64,000 nucleotides of DNA from the NCBI RefSeq assembly GCF_018362775.1, contig NZ_JAGYXY010000006.1:1-64000 (forward strand), in the 5' to 3' direction. This document shows, in pieces, positions 27,800 to 36,478 of this stretch. The position numbers and the translations under genes are program-made. Each line of letters starts with the position of its first letter. Position 1 is the stretch's first letter. This DNA is from Alistipes montrealensis (lineage in GTDB: Bacteria > Bacteroidota > Bacteroidia > Bacteroidales > Rikenellaceae). The notes beneath the pieces are model-generated. The model was given only the letters and a program-made list of their open reading frames with translations. It had not been told where the DNA came from and searched no databases.

Positions 27800-28171
27800 A
27801 TGATTCGTGAACTTTTTGCCGTGGGCCTGGGAGGTGCCGCCGGAAGCATCGTCCGCTATATGCTCTCCGCCTGGCTGCTTGCAGGGCACACGATCCTGGG
27901 TTTTCCGACCGGGACGTTCACGGTTAACGCCGCGGGCTCGCTGCTGATCGGCATCCTGCTGGAAGCCACGACTTCGACAACGGCAGGATGGTTGCTTATC
28001 GTAGGATTCTGCGGAGGTTTCACCACCTTTTCGACCTTTTCGGCCGATGCCGTGCGGCTGCTCCGCGCCGGGGATTACGGGCCTGCGACGGCCTACATCG
28101 CCCTGAGCGCAGTGGTCTGCATCGCCTTTGCCGCCCTGGGCATGTGGATCGGCGCGCAGGTGAAAAGCTGA
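27800..28171 (+). CDS. crcB: Fluc-type fluoride ion channel CrcB
   Basis: 123 residues, four membrane helices. It shows the family signature GGAAGSIVRY near the N-terminus, FPTGTFTVNAAGSLLIG with the pore asparagine, and GFCGGFTTFSTFS with the phenylalanine box and the central Na+-binding turn. Fluc channels work as antiparallel dimers and export F-. It stands alone between proA and ackA. Confidence 0.95.
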   Translation: MIRELFAVGLGGAAGSIVRYMLSAWLLAGHTILGFPTGTFTVNAAGSLLIGILLEATTSTTAGWLLIVGFCGGFTTFSTFSADAVRLLRAGDYGPATAYIALSAVVCIAFAALGMWIGAQVKS

Positions 28172-28269
28172 AAACATGGGGCCTGGTTTGCAAACGACGC
28201 TGAAGACGGCTACAACCGCCGTTGGAAGCGAAAAACAGAACAAAAACATATAACTTTATAATAGCACTT

Positions 28270-29472
28270 ATGGTAATTTTGGTATTGAACTGCGGCTCTT
28301 CTTCGATCAAGTATCAGGTGATCGACATGGAGGCTGCATCGAGCAAACTGCTTGCAAAAGGCATCGTAGAACGCATCGGCCTCCCGGAAGGCGACCTGAT
28401 CCATAAACCCGTCGGCAAGGAGCCGTTCGAACTCCACCAGCCGATTCCCGACCACACGACCGGCATCAAACTGGTCCTCGACGCCCTTACGAATGCAAAA
28501 CACGGCGTGATCGCATCGCTCGAAGAGGTGAAAGCCGTCGGCCACCGCGTCGCCCACGGCGGCGAGTTCTTCCCCGAAAGCTGCATCGTCACCGAGGATG
28601 TCAAGGCGAAAATCCGCTCGCTGTTCGAAATCGCCCCGCTGCACAACCCCGCCAACCTCGAAGGCGTGCTTTCGATCGAGAAGGTACTTCCGGGCGTGAA
28701 GCAGGTCACGGTGTTCGACACTTCGTTCCACCAGTCGATCCCCGCCGTCAACTACATGTACGCCCTGCCCCACGCCTACTACGAGAAATACCGCGTACGC
28801 AAGTACGGCTTCCACGGAACCAGCCACAAGTACGTGGCCAAGGTCGGCGCAGAGCTGGCCGGGCTCGATTTCCACAATTCGAAGATCATCACCTGCCACA
28901 TCGGTAACGGCGGCTCGGTGACGGCCATCCTCAACGGCAAGTCGTTCGATACGTCGATGGGCTTCTCGCCGCTCGACGGCCTGGTGATGGGCACGCGCTG
29001 CGGCTCGGTGGATGCCAGCGCCATCACGTTCATCGGGGAAAAGGAGGGCATGACCTACGCCGAACTGAACGAGATGATGAACAAGAAATCGGGCGTACAG
29101 GGCCTTACGGACATTTCGAGCGACATGCGCGACATCGACCGCGCCTACGACGAGGGCAATCCCCGCGCAATCCTGGCCCGCGACATGTACTACGGACGCA
29201 TCCGCAAGTTCATCGGCGAATATGCCGCCGAGATGGGCGGCGTCGACATGATCATTTTCACGGGCGGCGTAGGTGAGAATTCGTGCGAGATGCGCGAAAC
29301 GGTCTGCACCGGACTGGAGTTCATGGGCGTCGAGTTCGACCCCGCAGCCAACAAGGGCGCCCGCGGCATCAACAAAATCCTCTCGGCTCCCGATTCGAAG
29401 GTCAAGGTAGCGACCATCGCCACCAACGAGGAACTCGTGATCGCCACGGATACCTATAATTTAGTAAAATAA
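28270..29472 (+). CDS. ackA: Acetate kinase
   Basis: 400 residues from the ATG at 28270. Signatures: VLNCGSSSIKYQ (N-terminal phosphate loop), VGHRVAHGGE, VFDTSFHQSIP, KYGFHGTSHKYV, CHIGNGGS and the C-terminal FTGGVGENS. It makes ATP and acetate from acetyl phosphate. It stands next to ptb and buk rather than pta, so all acyl-kinase functions of the region are clustered. The longer upstream open frame lacks the family N-terminus and was rejected. Confidence 0.96.
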   Translation: MVILVLNCGSSSIKYQVIDMEAASSKLLAKGIVERIGLPEGDLIHKPVGKEPFELHQPIPDHTTGIKLVLDALTNAKHGVIASLEEVKAVGHRVAHGGEFFPESCIVTEDVKAKIRSLFEIAPLHNPANLEGVLSIEKVLPGVKQVTVFDTSFHQSIPAVNYMYALPHAYYEKYRVRKYGFHGTSHKYVAKVGAELAGLDFHNSKIITCHIGNGGSVTAILNGKSFDTSMGFSPLDGLVMGTRCGSVDASAITFIGEKEGMTYAELNEMMNKKSGVQGLTDISSDMRDIDRAYDEGNPRAILARDMYYGRIRKFIGEYAAEMGGVDMIIFTGGVGENSCEMRETVCTGLEFMGVEFDPAANKGARGINKILSAPDSKVKVATIATNEELVIATDTYNLVK

Positions 29473-29647
29473 ACCCGGCAGCCGATCCGTTAGCATCCCG
29501 GCAACTCCGAGACATCCCTCCCGCCAAAGCGTGTACAGGGGTGGATGGAACGACCCGGCAAACGCGACGGAACACCGCGACAACAGCGGCCGGAACCGCG
29601 AACAGCCACTACATATAACAAACTACAAAATTAAACGTAACATCATT
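29473..29647 (+). other. ackA-ptb spacer, nothing recognised
   Basis: This 175-base gap holds no terminator, promoter pair or structured RNA that I can see, so ackA and ptb may be co-transcribed in spite of the distance. Confidence 0.4.
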
Positions 29648-30556
29648 ATGATTCAGCATTTGACCGATATCGTCGAGGAGGCGAGAAAACGGGGTAAAAA
29701 ACGTCTTGTCGTAGCTTATGGACAGGATTCACATACGCTGGAGGCAGTCTACGAAGCCTACAAGGAGGGCCTCGTGGAGCCCACGCTCTTCGGCGACAAA
29801 GAGGTTATCAAACAGGTTTGCGAGGAAAACGACATCGACATCAAAGCGTTCAACATCGTCGACGAATCGAACGACGTGAAGTGCGTCCAGCAGGCCGTCG
29901 CATCGGTCGTTTCAGGGAATGCCGACGTGCTGATGAAAGGCCTGGTCTCGACCGACAAATACATGCGCGGCATCCTCAACAAGGAGGCCGGGCTGTTCCC
30001 CCCGAAAGGCGTCCTGAGCCACGTTTCGATCGTCGAAATGCCCTGCTACCACAAACTGCTGATCATCTCGGACGTGGCGGTTATTCCGCTGCCCGACTTC
30101 AAGCAGAAGATGGTGCAGATCGGCTACCTGGCCCGCACGGCCAACCTGCTGGGCATCAAGACCCCGAAAATCGCCTGCATCGCCCCCTCGGAGCAGTTGC
30201 TCCCCAATGTGATCTCCTCGACCGAAGGCGCGCTGCTGGCCAAGATGGCCGACCGCGGCCAGTTGGGCAACGTCGTTGTCGACGGCCCCTTGTCGCTGGA
30301 CGTAGCGCTTTACAAGGAGGTTGCCGAGCACAAAAAGGTCAAAGGTTCGTCGGTCGCCGGCGATCCCGACTGCCTGCTCTTCCCCAACCTCGAATCGGCC
30401 AACGTCTTCTTCAAGTCGGTCACGCACCTCTGCGGCGGCGAACTGGCAGCGATGGTCATGGGCACGAAGGTCCCGTGCGTGCTCACCTCGCGCGGCGATA
30501 CGAGCAAAACCAAGTTATTCTCGATAGCACTGGCCTGCCTGGCCGTAAAAAACTAA
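29648..30556 (+). CDS. ptb: Phosphate butyryltransferase (phosphate acyltransferase family)
   Basis: 302 residues from the ATG at 29648. It has the phosphate acetyl/butyryltransferase fold: MKGLVSTDKYMRGILNKEAGL (the family's K.......L...N..GLR-like segment), SHVSIVEMP, VVDGPLSLD and a late GDTSKTKLFSIAL. With buk directly downstream, it is best read as the Ptb branch, which turns butyryl-CoA or branched acyl-CoA into acyl phosphate. Chain-length preference cannot be told from sequence. Confidence 0.9.
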   Translation: MIQHLTDIVEEARKRGKKRLVVAYGQDSHTLEAVYEAYKEGLVEPTLFGDKEVIKQVCEENDIDIKAFNIVDESNDVKCVQQAVASVVSGNADVLMKGLVSTDKYMRGILNKEAGLFPPKGVLSHVSIVEMPCYHKLLIISDVAVIPLPDFKQKMVQIGYLARTANLLGIKTPKIACIAPSEQLLPNVISSTEGALLAKMADRGQLGNVVVDGPLSLDVALYKEVAEHKKVKGSSVAGDPDCLLFPNLESANVFFKSVTHLCGGELAAMVMGTKVPCVLTSRGDTSKTKLFSIALACLAVKN

Positions 30557-30601
30557 AATCCGGTCATCCGGACCTAACCCAATACGAACGAACCGAGAAC
30601 T

Positions 30602-31669
30602 ATGGGCTACAAAATCTTAGCAATAAATCCCGGCTCAACGTCTACAAAGGTCGCCCTCTATGACGAGGAGCGGCCTTTGTTGGATTTGAACCTGCGTCAC
30701 TCCACCGAGGAAATTTCCCGTTTCGCGACAGTCAACGACCAGCTCGACTGGCGCCGCGGACTGATTCTCTCGGCGCTCCGCGAACAGGCATTCGACATCA
30801 AGGACCTGTCGGCCGTAATCGGCCGCGGCGGCCTGATACGGCCCATTCCCGCAGGCGTCTACGAAGTCAATTCGCGCATGCGCTACGACCTGCGGAACGC
30901 GCCGATGAAGCATGCCTGCAACCTCGGGGGACTCCTGGCGGCGCAGATCGCCCACATGGCGGGCGTCAAGGCGTATATCGCCGATCCGCCGGTGGTCGAC
31001 GAGATGGACGACGTAGCCCGTATCTCGGGCATGCCCATGTGCCCGCGCAAACCGGTCTTCCACGCCCTGAACCAGAAGGCCACGGCGCGCCTGCACTGCG
31101 ACCGGATGGGTTGGGTTTACGAGGAATCGAACCTGATCGTCGCCCACATGGGCGGCGGCATTTCGGTTGCCGCGCACAAGCAGGGACGCATCGTCGATGT
31201 CAACAACGCACTCGACGGCGACGGCCCCTTCGCTCCCGACCGCGCGGGAAGCATCCCTTCGAGCGAACTGATCAAGGTCTGCTTCTCGGGCCAGTATACG
31301 CGCGAGGAACTGCTGAAATTCATTTCAAGCAAGGGCGGCCTGGTAGCCTTGCTGGGGACCAACTCCGTGATTCAGGTCATGGAACGCATCGCCGAGGGCG
31401 ACCAGCGGGCCAAGAAGGTCCTCGACGCCATGTGCTACAACGTCGTGAAGCAGATCGGCGCCATGGCCGCAGCCCTCTCGGGAAGCGTCCAGGCCATTGT
31501 CCTCACGGGAGGCATCGCCTTCAATGAACCCATCGTGGAGTACATCCGCGAACACTGCTCGTTCATCGCTCCGGTTACGGTCTACCCCGGTGAAAACGAA
31601 CTGGAAGCGCTGGCCATCAATGCGCTGGTGGTGCTCCGGGGCGTCATCACCCCGAAAGTCTACAAATAA
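30602..31669 (+). CDS. buk: Butyrate kinase (or branched-chain-fatty-acid kinase)
   Basis: 355 residues, ASKHA superfamily. Signatures: ILAINPGSTSTKVALY, VIGRGGLIRPIPAGVYEVN, the adenosine-binding VAHMGGGISVAAHKQGRIVDVNN, and IVLTGGIAFN. It takes butyryl (or isobutyryl/isovaleryl) phosphate and ADP to the acid and ATP. It is 45 bases after ptb, and the pair closes a substrate-level phosphorylation route. A bidirectional terminator follows. Confidence 0.94.
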   Translation: MGYKILAINPGSTSTKVALYDEERPLLDLNLRHSTEEISRFATVNDQLDWRRGLILSALREQAFDIKDLSAVIGRGGLIRPIPAGVYEVNSRMRYDLRNAPMKHACNLGGLLAAQIAHMAGVKAYIADPPVVDEMDDVARISGMPMCPRKPVFHALNQKATARLHCDRMGWVYEESNLIVAHMGGGISVAAHKQGRIVDVNNALDGDGPFAPDRAGSIPSSELIKVCFSGQYTREELLKFISSKGGLVALLGTNSVIQVMERIAEGDQRAKKVLDAMCYNVVKQIGAMAAALSGSVQAIVLTGGIAFNEPIVEYIREHCSFIAPVTVYPGENELEALAINALVVLRGVITPKVYK

Positions 31670-31686
31670 AGAATGATCCGGAAAAG

Positions 31687-31722
31687 AAAACAGGTTGCCT
31701 ATCTGCGGGCAACCTGTTTTTT
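31687..31722. terminator. Bidirectional terminator between buk and the flippase gene
   Basis: Stem AAAACAGGTTGCC/GGGCAACCTGTTTT, followed by a T-run on the plus strand and, on the minus strand, by a T-rich tract (plus-strand AAAAGAAAA). The flippase stop codon (31699) falls inside the stem. Confidence 0.8.
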
Positions 31723-33147
31723 GATAATAGCCGTCACTTCACGGAAGGCTTCCAGCCGGAAGAGGGCCGAAAGCACGAGGTAGCTGACCAGTCCCGCCCC
31801 CAGTTCAGCCATCAGCCGCAGCAGGGTGTCGCCGGGCAGCGCCGCCGCCGTAAGCCGCACGACGGCATACATCGCCGCAGACACGAGCGCCACGGGCAGC
31901 AGCGTGCGGACAAAACGCCAGATCGTTAAGGTGGTGAAACGCGTCGTTGCAAGGAAGTTGACCGTCATTTCGCAAAACGCGATCGCCACCAATCCCCAGA
32001 CCACGGCCATCACGCTGTGCGGAATCGTCACGGCGAAGATCGCGGTCATGATGACCTTCTTCACCACTTCGAGCCGCACGATCAGCGGCCCCTCACAGCG
32101 GGCCTTCAGCACGTTGTAAGCCGTCAGGGCGATCGGCGAAAACAATCCCGCCAGGCACACCGTTTCGAAATAGGGAACCGTCGGCATCCACTCTTCGCCC
32201 AGCAGCACGGCAAACATGTCGTGCGCCACGGCCGACATACCCAGCATAATCGGGAACATCACGTAAGAGACGACCATCACGACCTGCCGGTAGCCTTCGG
32301 CGAACTTCGGGGCGTCGTCGCGAATCTTCGCCAACGCCGGGAAGGTGACGTTCTGCACCGCCTGAATGCCCGTCGCAGCGGGCATATCCTTGAGCTTCAC
32401 CGCCTGGTCGAACGATCCGAGTGTCGCCGGCGAATAGAGTTTCCCGAGGAAGAACTGGGGTATCTTGTTGTAGAAATTCGAAATCAGATCCGTCACCATC
32501 AAACTGCACCCGAACGGCGCCATCTCACGCAGGGGTTTCAGGCCGCATTTGCCGCAGGGCCTCCAGTCGCTGAGCCACCACAGCAGCGCAGTCCGCATCC
32601 CGATCGCGATCACGCGCTCCGCCACGAGGCTCCAGATGCCCCACCCCGCCAACGCCAGCGCAATGGCCGTGAGGCCGCCCGCGAGCGACGAGGCGAAGGT
32701 CACCTTCGACAGCAGCGCGAAGCGAAACTGCCGGATAAAGATCGTATTCTGAACAGCCGACAAGGCGCTGAGCGGCAGCAGCAGGAAGAAAACCGGGGCG
32801 ATCTGTGCGATCTCGGGCATCCCGTACCAGCGCGCCGCCCAGGGCGCCACCGCCACCAGCAGCGCATAGAGCACCACCGAAACGGCCATGTTGAAGAGGA
32901 AAACCGACTTGTAATCGCTCTGCGAAGGCCCCTTATGGCGAATCAGGCTCTGCGAGAAACCGCTGTCGACGATCACCAGCAGCACCGTCACGACCGCCGA
33001 CGGAATGGACATGAAGCCCAGGATGTCGCGTGTCAGCAGGCGCAGAATGACCAGCCGCACGGCCATTGCGAGGAGCATCGAGCCGATCTTCTCGGCCATG
33101 CTCCACGCCACGCCCTGCGCGACTTTCTCTTTGAGCTCGCTCCCCAA
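31699..33147 (-). CDS. Polysaccharide flippase (MOP superfamily, WzxC-like)
   Basis: 482 residues with about 12-14 hydrophobic helices. The N-terminus LKEKVAQGVAWSMAEKIG and the region GFMSIPSAVVTVLLVIVDSGFSQSLI are typical of lipopolysaccharide/exopolysaccharide flippases that move lipid-linked glycans across the inner membrane. I keep the TTG start (33147) three bases after the pyk stop, because it gives the usual N-terminus; the first ATG (33099) would remove it. There is no glycosyltransferase next door. Confidence 0.85.
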   Translation of the reverse strand: MGSELKEKVAQGVAWSMAEKIGSMLLAMAVRLVILRLLTRDILGFMSIPSAVVTVLLVIVDSGFSQSLIRHKGPSQSDYKSVFLFNMAVSVVLYALLVAVAPWAARWYGMPEIAQIAPVFFLLLPLSALSAVQNTIFIRQFRFALLSKVTFASSLAGGLTAIALALAGWGIWSLVAERVIAIGMRTALLWWLSDWRPCGKCGLKPLREMAPFGCSLMVTDLISNFYNKIPQFFLGKLYSPATLGSFDQAVKLKDMPAATGIQAVQNVTFPALAKIRDDAPKFAEGYRQVVMVVSYVMFPIMLGMSAVAHDMFAVLLGEEWMPTVPYFETVCLAGLFSPIALTAYNVLKARCEGPLIVRLEVVKKVIMTAIFAVTIPHSVMAVVWGLVAIAFCEMTVNFLATTRFTTLTIWRFVRTLLPVALVSAAMYAVVRLTAAALPGDTLLRLMAELGAGLVSYLVLSALFRLEAFREVTAIIKKQVARR

Positions 33148-33150
33148 ACC

Positions 33151-34626
33151 TTAACAGTTATGCTGCGCGGCGATCTCCTCGTTGCGCTTGCGGATGTTCC
33201 GCACGTTGGCGATCTCGACATACGAAGCGCCGCCGTCGGGACCGAAGCTGCCGCCCACGATGGCCATTAAATCCTCGTCGTCGAGCTTGCGGTACTGGTC
33301 GAGGAACTCCAGCGCGTCGACCAGGAAGTGATATTTGTCGGCGAGCTGCTGGTTGCGCAGAATCGGCACGACGCCGTACGACAAGGCCAGGATGCGCTGT
33401 GCATGCAGTTGGTAGCAGACGGCCATCACGGTCTTGCGGCCGCGGAACGCCGCCAGGTAACGGCCCGTGCGCCCCGTCTTGGTATCGAGCACCACGTATC
33501 TGATCGGCAGGTTCGTCGATGCGCGTACGGCCGAGCGGGCCAACTGCGCCGTGATTTCGTGGTTCACCGAGACCATGTCCATGTCGATCATGGGCTTGAA
33601 ATGAGCCTCGTCGCGCTCGATCTCACGGGCGATACGGGCCATCGTCTCCACCGATTCTACAGGGAAGTCGCCCATAGCGGTCTCGTCGCTCAGCATCACG
33701 GCGTCCACACGCTCGTAGATGGCGCTGGCCACGTCGCTCACCTCGGCACGCGTCGGGCGCGGCGACTTGACCATCGAATAGAGCATCTGCGTGGCGATGA
33801 TCACAGGACGCTTGGCGCGGATGCACTTCTCGACGATGCGGCGCTGCGTGTTGGGAATCGCCTCGGCCGGGAGCTCCACACCCAGGTCGCCTCGGGCGAC
33901 CATGATGCCGTACGAAGCCTCGATGATCTCGTCGATATTGTCGAGTCCCTCCTGGTTTTCGATCTTCGAAATGATCTTGATATTGCTGCCGTGGGCGTCG
34001 AGGATATCCTGCACGGCTTTGATATCGCGGGCCGAACGCACGAACGAGTGGGCGATGAAATCGACATCGTTCTTCACGGCCCATTCGATAAAGCGGCGGT
34101 CCTTTTCGGTCACCGAGGGCAGGGCGATCGATACGCCCGGCACGTTGACGCTCTTGCGCGAGCGCATGGCGCCGCCCACGACGAATTCGCAATCCAGCTC
34201 CTTGTCGGTCTTGCCCATGACGCGAATCTCCAGCTCACCGTCGGCGATCAGCATCCGCGATCCTACGGGGATGTCCTTCACGATCGAAGGGACGTTCATA
34301 TAGACCACCTTGCGGGTCGTGAAGTCCGAACCGTCCGAGCCGCGCACGGCCACACGGTCGCCCGCGCGGAAATTGATGCTGTTACCGTATTCGTCGGCAA
34401 TCGTCGTGACGCGGATTTCGGGGCCTTTGGTGTCGATCATAATCGGAATGGCCGGGTTGACCCGGTGTACCGTTTCCACGATATGCGTAGCCCCGTCCTC
34501 GGTGACGTGCGCCGAATTGACGCGCACTACATCCATACCTGCGTCGAAAAGTTGCTTTACGAACTCCTCGGTGCAGCGGAAATCCGACATCGTAGCTACA
34601 ATCTTGGTTCTTTTCATTCTGTACAT
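33151..34626 (-). CDS. pyk: Pyruvate kinase
   Basis: Up to 491 residues. The (beta/alpha)8 domain starts KRTKIVATMSDFRC, with IMIDTKGPEIRVT, the B-domain insert, ISKIENQEGLDNIDEI (catalytic Lys), MVARGDLGVELP, VIIATQMLYSM and MLSDETAMG; the C-terminal domain ends near the window's flippase gene. It makes pyruvate and ATP from phosphoenolpyruvate. The second Met (34617) is an alternative start. The last ~30 residues (ADDED-type DLMAIVGGSFGPDGGASYVEI) include the usual closing motif. Confidence 0.96.
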   Translation of the reverse strand: MYRMKRTKIVATMSDFRCTEEFVKQLFDAGMDVVRVNSAHVTEDGATHIVETVHRVNPAIPIMIDTKGPEIRVTTIADEYGNSINFRAGDRVAVRGSDGSDFTTRKVVYMNVPSIVKDIPVGSRMLIADGELEIRVMGKTDKELDCEFVVGGAMRSRKSVNVPGVSIALPSVTEKDRRFIEWAVKNDVDFIAHSFVRSARDIKAVQDILDAHGSNIKIISKIENQEGLDNIDEIIEASYGIMVARGDLGVELPAEAIPNTQRRIVEKCIRAKRPVIIATQMLYSMVKSPRPTRAEVSDVASAIYERVDAVMLSDETAMGDFPVESVETMARIAREIERDEAHFKPMIDMDMVSVNHEITAQLARSAVRASTNLPIRYVVLDTKTGRTGRYLAAFRGRKTVMAVCYQLHAQRILALSYGVVPILRNQQLADKYHFLVDALEFLDQYRKLDDEDLMAIVGGSFGPDGGASYVEIANVRNIRKRNEEIAAQHNC

Positions 34627-34772
34627 AGAAAGAGAGCTGTTTATTTTTTATGTTTTTGTTAGCAGGCAGCCAACCGGCCTCCTGCCGCATTTACGAGTTT
34701 GACCCAGCTTTAAATCCCCGCCTAAGGCAGGGACTTTATCGCCATGCGGCCGGTTTTCCGGCCCGTGTGCGG

Positions 34773-35201
34773 CTATTTTTCACAAATCAGGAGCAACGCT
34801 TCCACTCCCAGCCGGTAGGAGTTCAGCCCGAATCCCATGATCGAGCCTTTGGCCACGGGAGCCAGCAGCGACGTGTGGCGGAACTCCTCACGGGCCAGGA
34901 TCGACGAGATGTGCACTTCGACGACCGGGACCGACACGGCCGACACGGCGTCGCGCAGCGCCACCGAAGTGTGCGTATAGCCGCCCGCGTTGAGCACCAC
35001 ACCGTCGTAGCGGCCGTCGGCCTGCTGCACGGCGTCGATGAGTTCACCCTCGTGATTCGACTGGAAATAGCCGAATTCCACCGACGGATAATGCGCCTTC
35101 AATGTTTCGAAAAACGATTCGAAAGTCTGCGAGCCGTAGACCCCGGTGTCGCGCCGCCCTTGCAAATTGAGGTTCGGGCCGTTGAGAATCAATATCTTCA
35201 T
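34773..35201 (-). CDS. aroQ: 3-dehydroquinate dehydratase, type II
   Basis: 142 residues, normal length. It begins ILILNGPNLNLQGRRDTGVYG (lid arginine and catalytic Tyr), then NAGGYTHTSVALRDA and EVHISSILAREEFRHTS (catalytic His), and ends in GFGLNSYRLGVEALL. It removes water from 3-dehydroquinate in the shikimate pathway, as a dodecamer. Upstream are two promoters inside repeats (35255-35372). Confidence 0.97.
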   Translation of the reverse strand: MKILILNGPNLNLQGRRDTGVYGSQTFESFFETLKAHYPSVEFGYFQSNHEGELIDAVQQADGRYDGVVLNAGGYTHTSVALRDAVSAVSVPVVEVHISSILAREEFRHTSLLAPVAKGSIMGFGLNSYRLGVEALLLICEK

Positions 35202-35254
35202 ACTTTTTTGGTTTACTTTTCGTCCTTACAGGGCCCCGGCCCCGAATCAGAAGA

Positions 35255-35286
35255 CAAAGATAGTGCAAGGTGAGAGGAGTGCCAAA
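35255..35286 (-). promoter_or_regulatory. aroQ promoter within repeat unit 1
   Basis: Minus-strand -33 TTTG (35286-35283), 20-base spacer, -7 TATCTTTG (35262-35255), both perfect. Confidence 0.75.
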
Positions 35287-35340
35287 TTTATTTGAACACT
35301 TCCGAGCCGCCGCCTATCTAAACGACAGTTTATTTTGCCG

Positions 35341-35372
35341 TAAAGATAGTGCAAGCCGGGCGCACTGCCAAA
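35341..35372 (-). promoter_or_regulatory. aroQ promoter within repeat unit 2
   Basis: Minus-strand -33 TTTG (35372-35369), 20-base spacer, -7 TATCTTTA (35348-35341, one mismatch). Confidence 0.6.
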
Positions 35373-35490
35373 TTTATTTGAGCATTCCCGGAGCACAGCC
35401 AAAGATCGTGCAGGCCGGGCGGAATCCCGGGTTTATCCGGGCTTTGCCGGTGCGGCGCTCCGCGGCCGCAGGTATTCCGATTTTTTTTGA

Positions 35491-35498
35491 TACCTTTG
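35491..35498 (+). promoter_or_regulatory. -7 box upstream of thiL
   Basis: TACCTTTG about 20 bases before the thiL start codon; the -33 region lacks a clear TTTG. Confidence 0.45.
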
Positions 35499-35517
35499 CT
35501 TACCAAACACACGCACC

Positions 35518-36456
35518 ATGACCGAATTCGGATTTATCGACAGCATCCAGCGCCTTTTCGCCTCGCTTCCCGGCAACGGGTTCGAGGGCATCGGCGACGA
35601 CTGCGCGGTACTGCCCATCGGCAACGGCGAATCGCTCGTCTTCACGGCCGACCTGCTGGCCGAGGGAGTCCATTTCCTGCGCGATGCGACCCCGGCCCGC
35701 GAACTGGGCCGCAAATCCCTCGCCGTCAACCTGAGCGACGTAGCCGCCATGGGAGCCCGCCCCGTGGCGACACTGCTCTCGATCGCCCTTCCGGCCGATG
35801 CCGCCGACACGTGGGCCGAAGCGTTCATGCTCGGCTACCGCGAACTGTCCGAACAATTCGGCGTAGCGCTCGTAGGAGGCGACACGACCCGTTCGCTATC
35901 GGGCGTCACGATCAACGTCACTGCCATCGGCCGCGCCGACGATGCACACCTCAAACGCCGCAGCGACGCCCGCCCCGGGGATGTAATCTTCACCGCCGGG
36001 GAACTCGGCGCCTCGGGCGCCGGTTTGCAGGACATCCTCGCGGGACGCTGCGACACCCCTGCCGCCGCAGTACACCGCAACCCGCTGCCGCAGGTAGCCG
36101 AAGGCATCTGGCTCGGCAGCCGCCCCGAAGTACGCGCCATGATGGACCTTTCGGACGGGCTGGCCTCCGACCTGAAGCACATCCTCGACCGTTCGGCCAC
36201 CGGCGCAGAGGTCGACACCGACCGCATTCCCGTTGCCCCCGGGGCCGATGTCCGCATGGCCGCCTGCGGAGGCGAAGACTACAAACTCCTGCTCACCGCG
36301 GCCCCCGAAGCCGCCGACCGCCTCGCCGCGGAGTTCAGCGCCCGGTTCGGCGCCCCCCTCTACCCCATCGGACGCATCACCGCCGCTCCGGGCCTCACAT
36401 GGCTCCGCAACGGAAAACCCGAGCCATTGGACTGGCACGGGTTCACGCACTATTAA
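35518..36456 (+). CDS. thiL: Thiamine-monophosphate kinase
   Basis: 312 residues of the PurM/ThiL fold. Signatures: GIGDDCAVLP (Mg-ATP site), FTADLLAEGVHF, KSLAVNLSDVAAMGARP, LVGGDTTRS, MDLSDGLASDL and ACGGEDYKLL. It phosphorylates thiamine phosphate to the active cofactor thiamine diphosphate. It is a single plus-strand gene between the repeat region and a convergent lipoprotein gene. No other thi gene is in the window. Confidence 0.96.
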   Translation: MTEFGFIDSIQRLFASLPGNGFEGIGDDCAVLPIGNGESLVFTADLLAEGVHFLRDATPARELGRKSLAVNLSDVAAMGARPVATLLSIALPADAADTWAEAFMLGYRELSEQFGVALVGGDTTRSLSGVTINVTAIGRADDAHLKRRSDARPGDVIFTAGELGASGAGLQDILAGRCDTPAAAVHRNPLPQVAEGIWLGSRPEVRAMMDLSDGLASDLKHILDRSATGAEVDTDRIPVAPGADVRMAACGGEDYKLLLTAAPEAADRLAAEFSARFGAPLYPIGRITAAPGLTWLRNGKPEPLDWHGFTHY

Positions 36457-36478
36457 TCTTCGATTGTTTCTTTCCCTC

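Larger units (their letters stand above)
35255..35458. repeat. Three imperfect tandem intergenic repeats carrying promoters
   Basis: Three units of about 55-60 bases start near 35255, 35340 and 35400. Each opens AAAGATnGTGCA and continues through a GCC...AAATTTATTTGA...TTCC-type segment; unit 3 has diverged (CCCGGGTTTATCCGGGC). A 25-30 base insertion separates units 1 and 2. On the minus strand, units 1 and 2 each hold an intact TTTG-N20-TATCTTTR promoter, while unit 3 has lost both boxes. The region lies between aroQ and thiL. Confidence 0.75.

Noticed and set aside
34627..34772. tRNA-like sequence between pyk and aroQ
   Set aside because: GTTTGACCC and GC-rich pairs look suggestive, but no cloverleaf with a T-loop GGTTCGANNCC and acceptor stem can be drawn.
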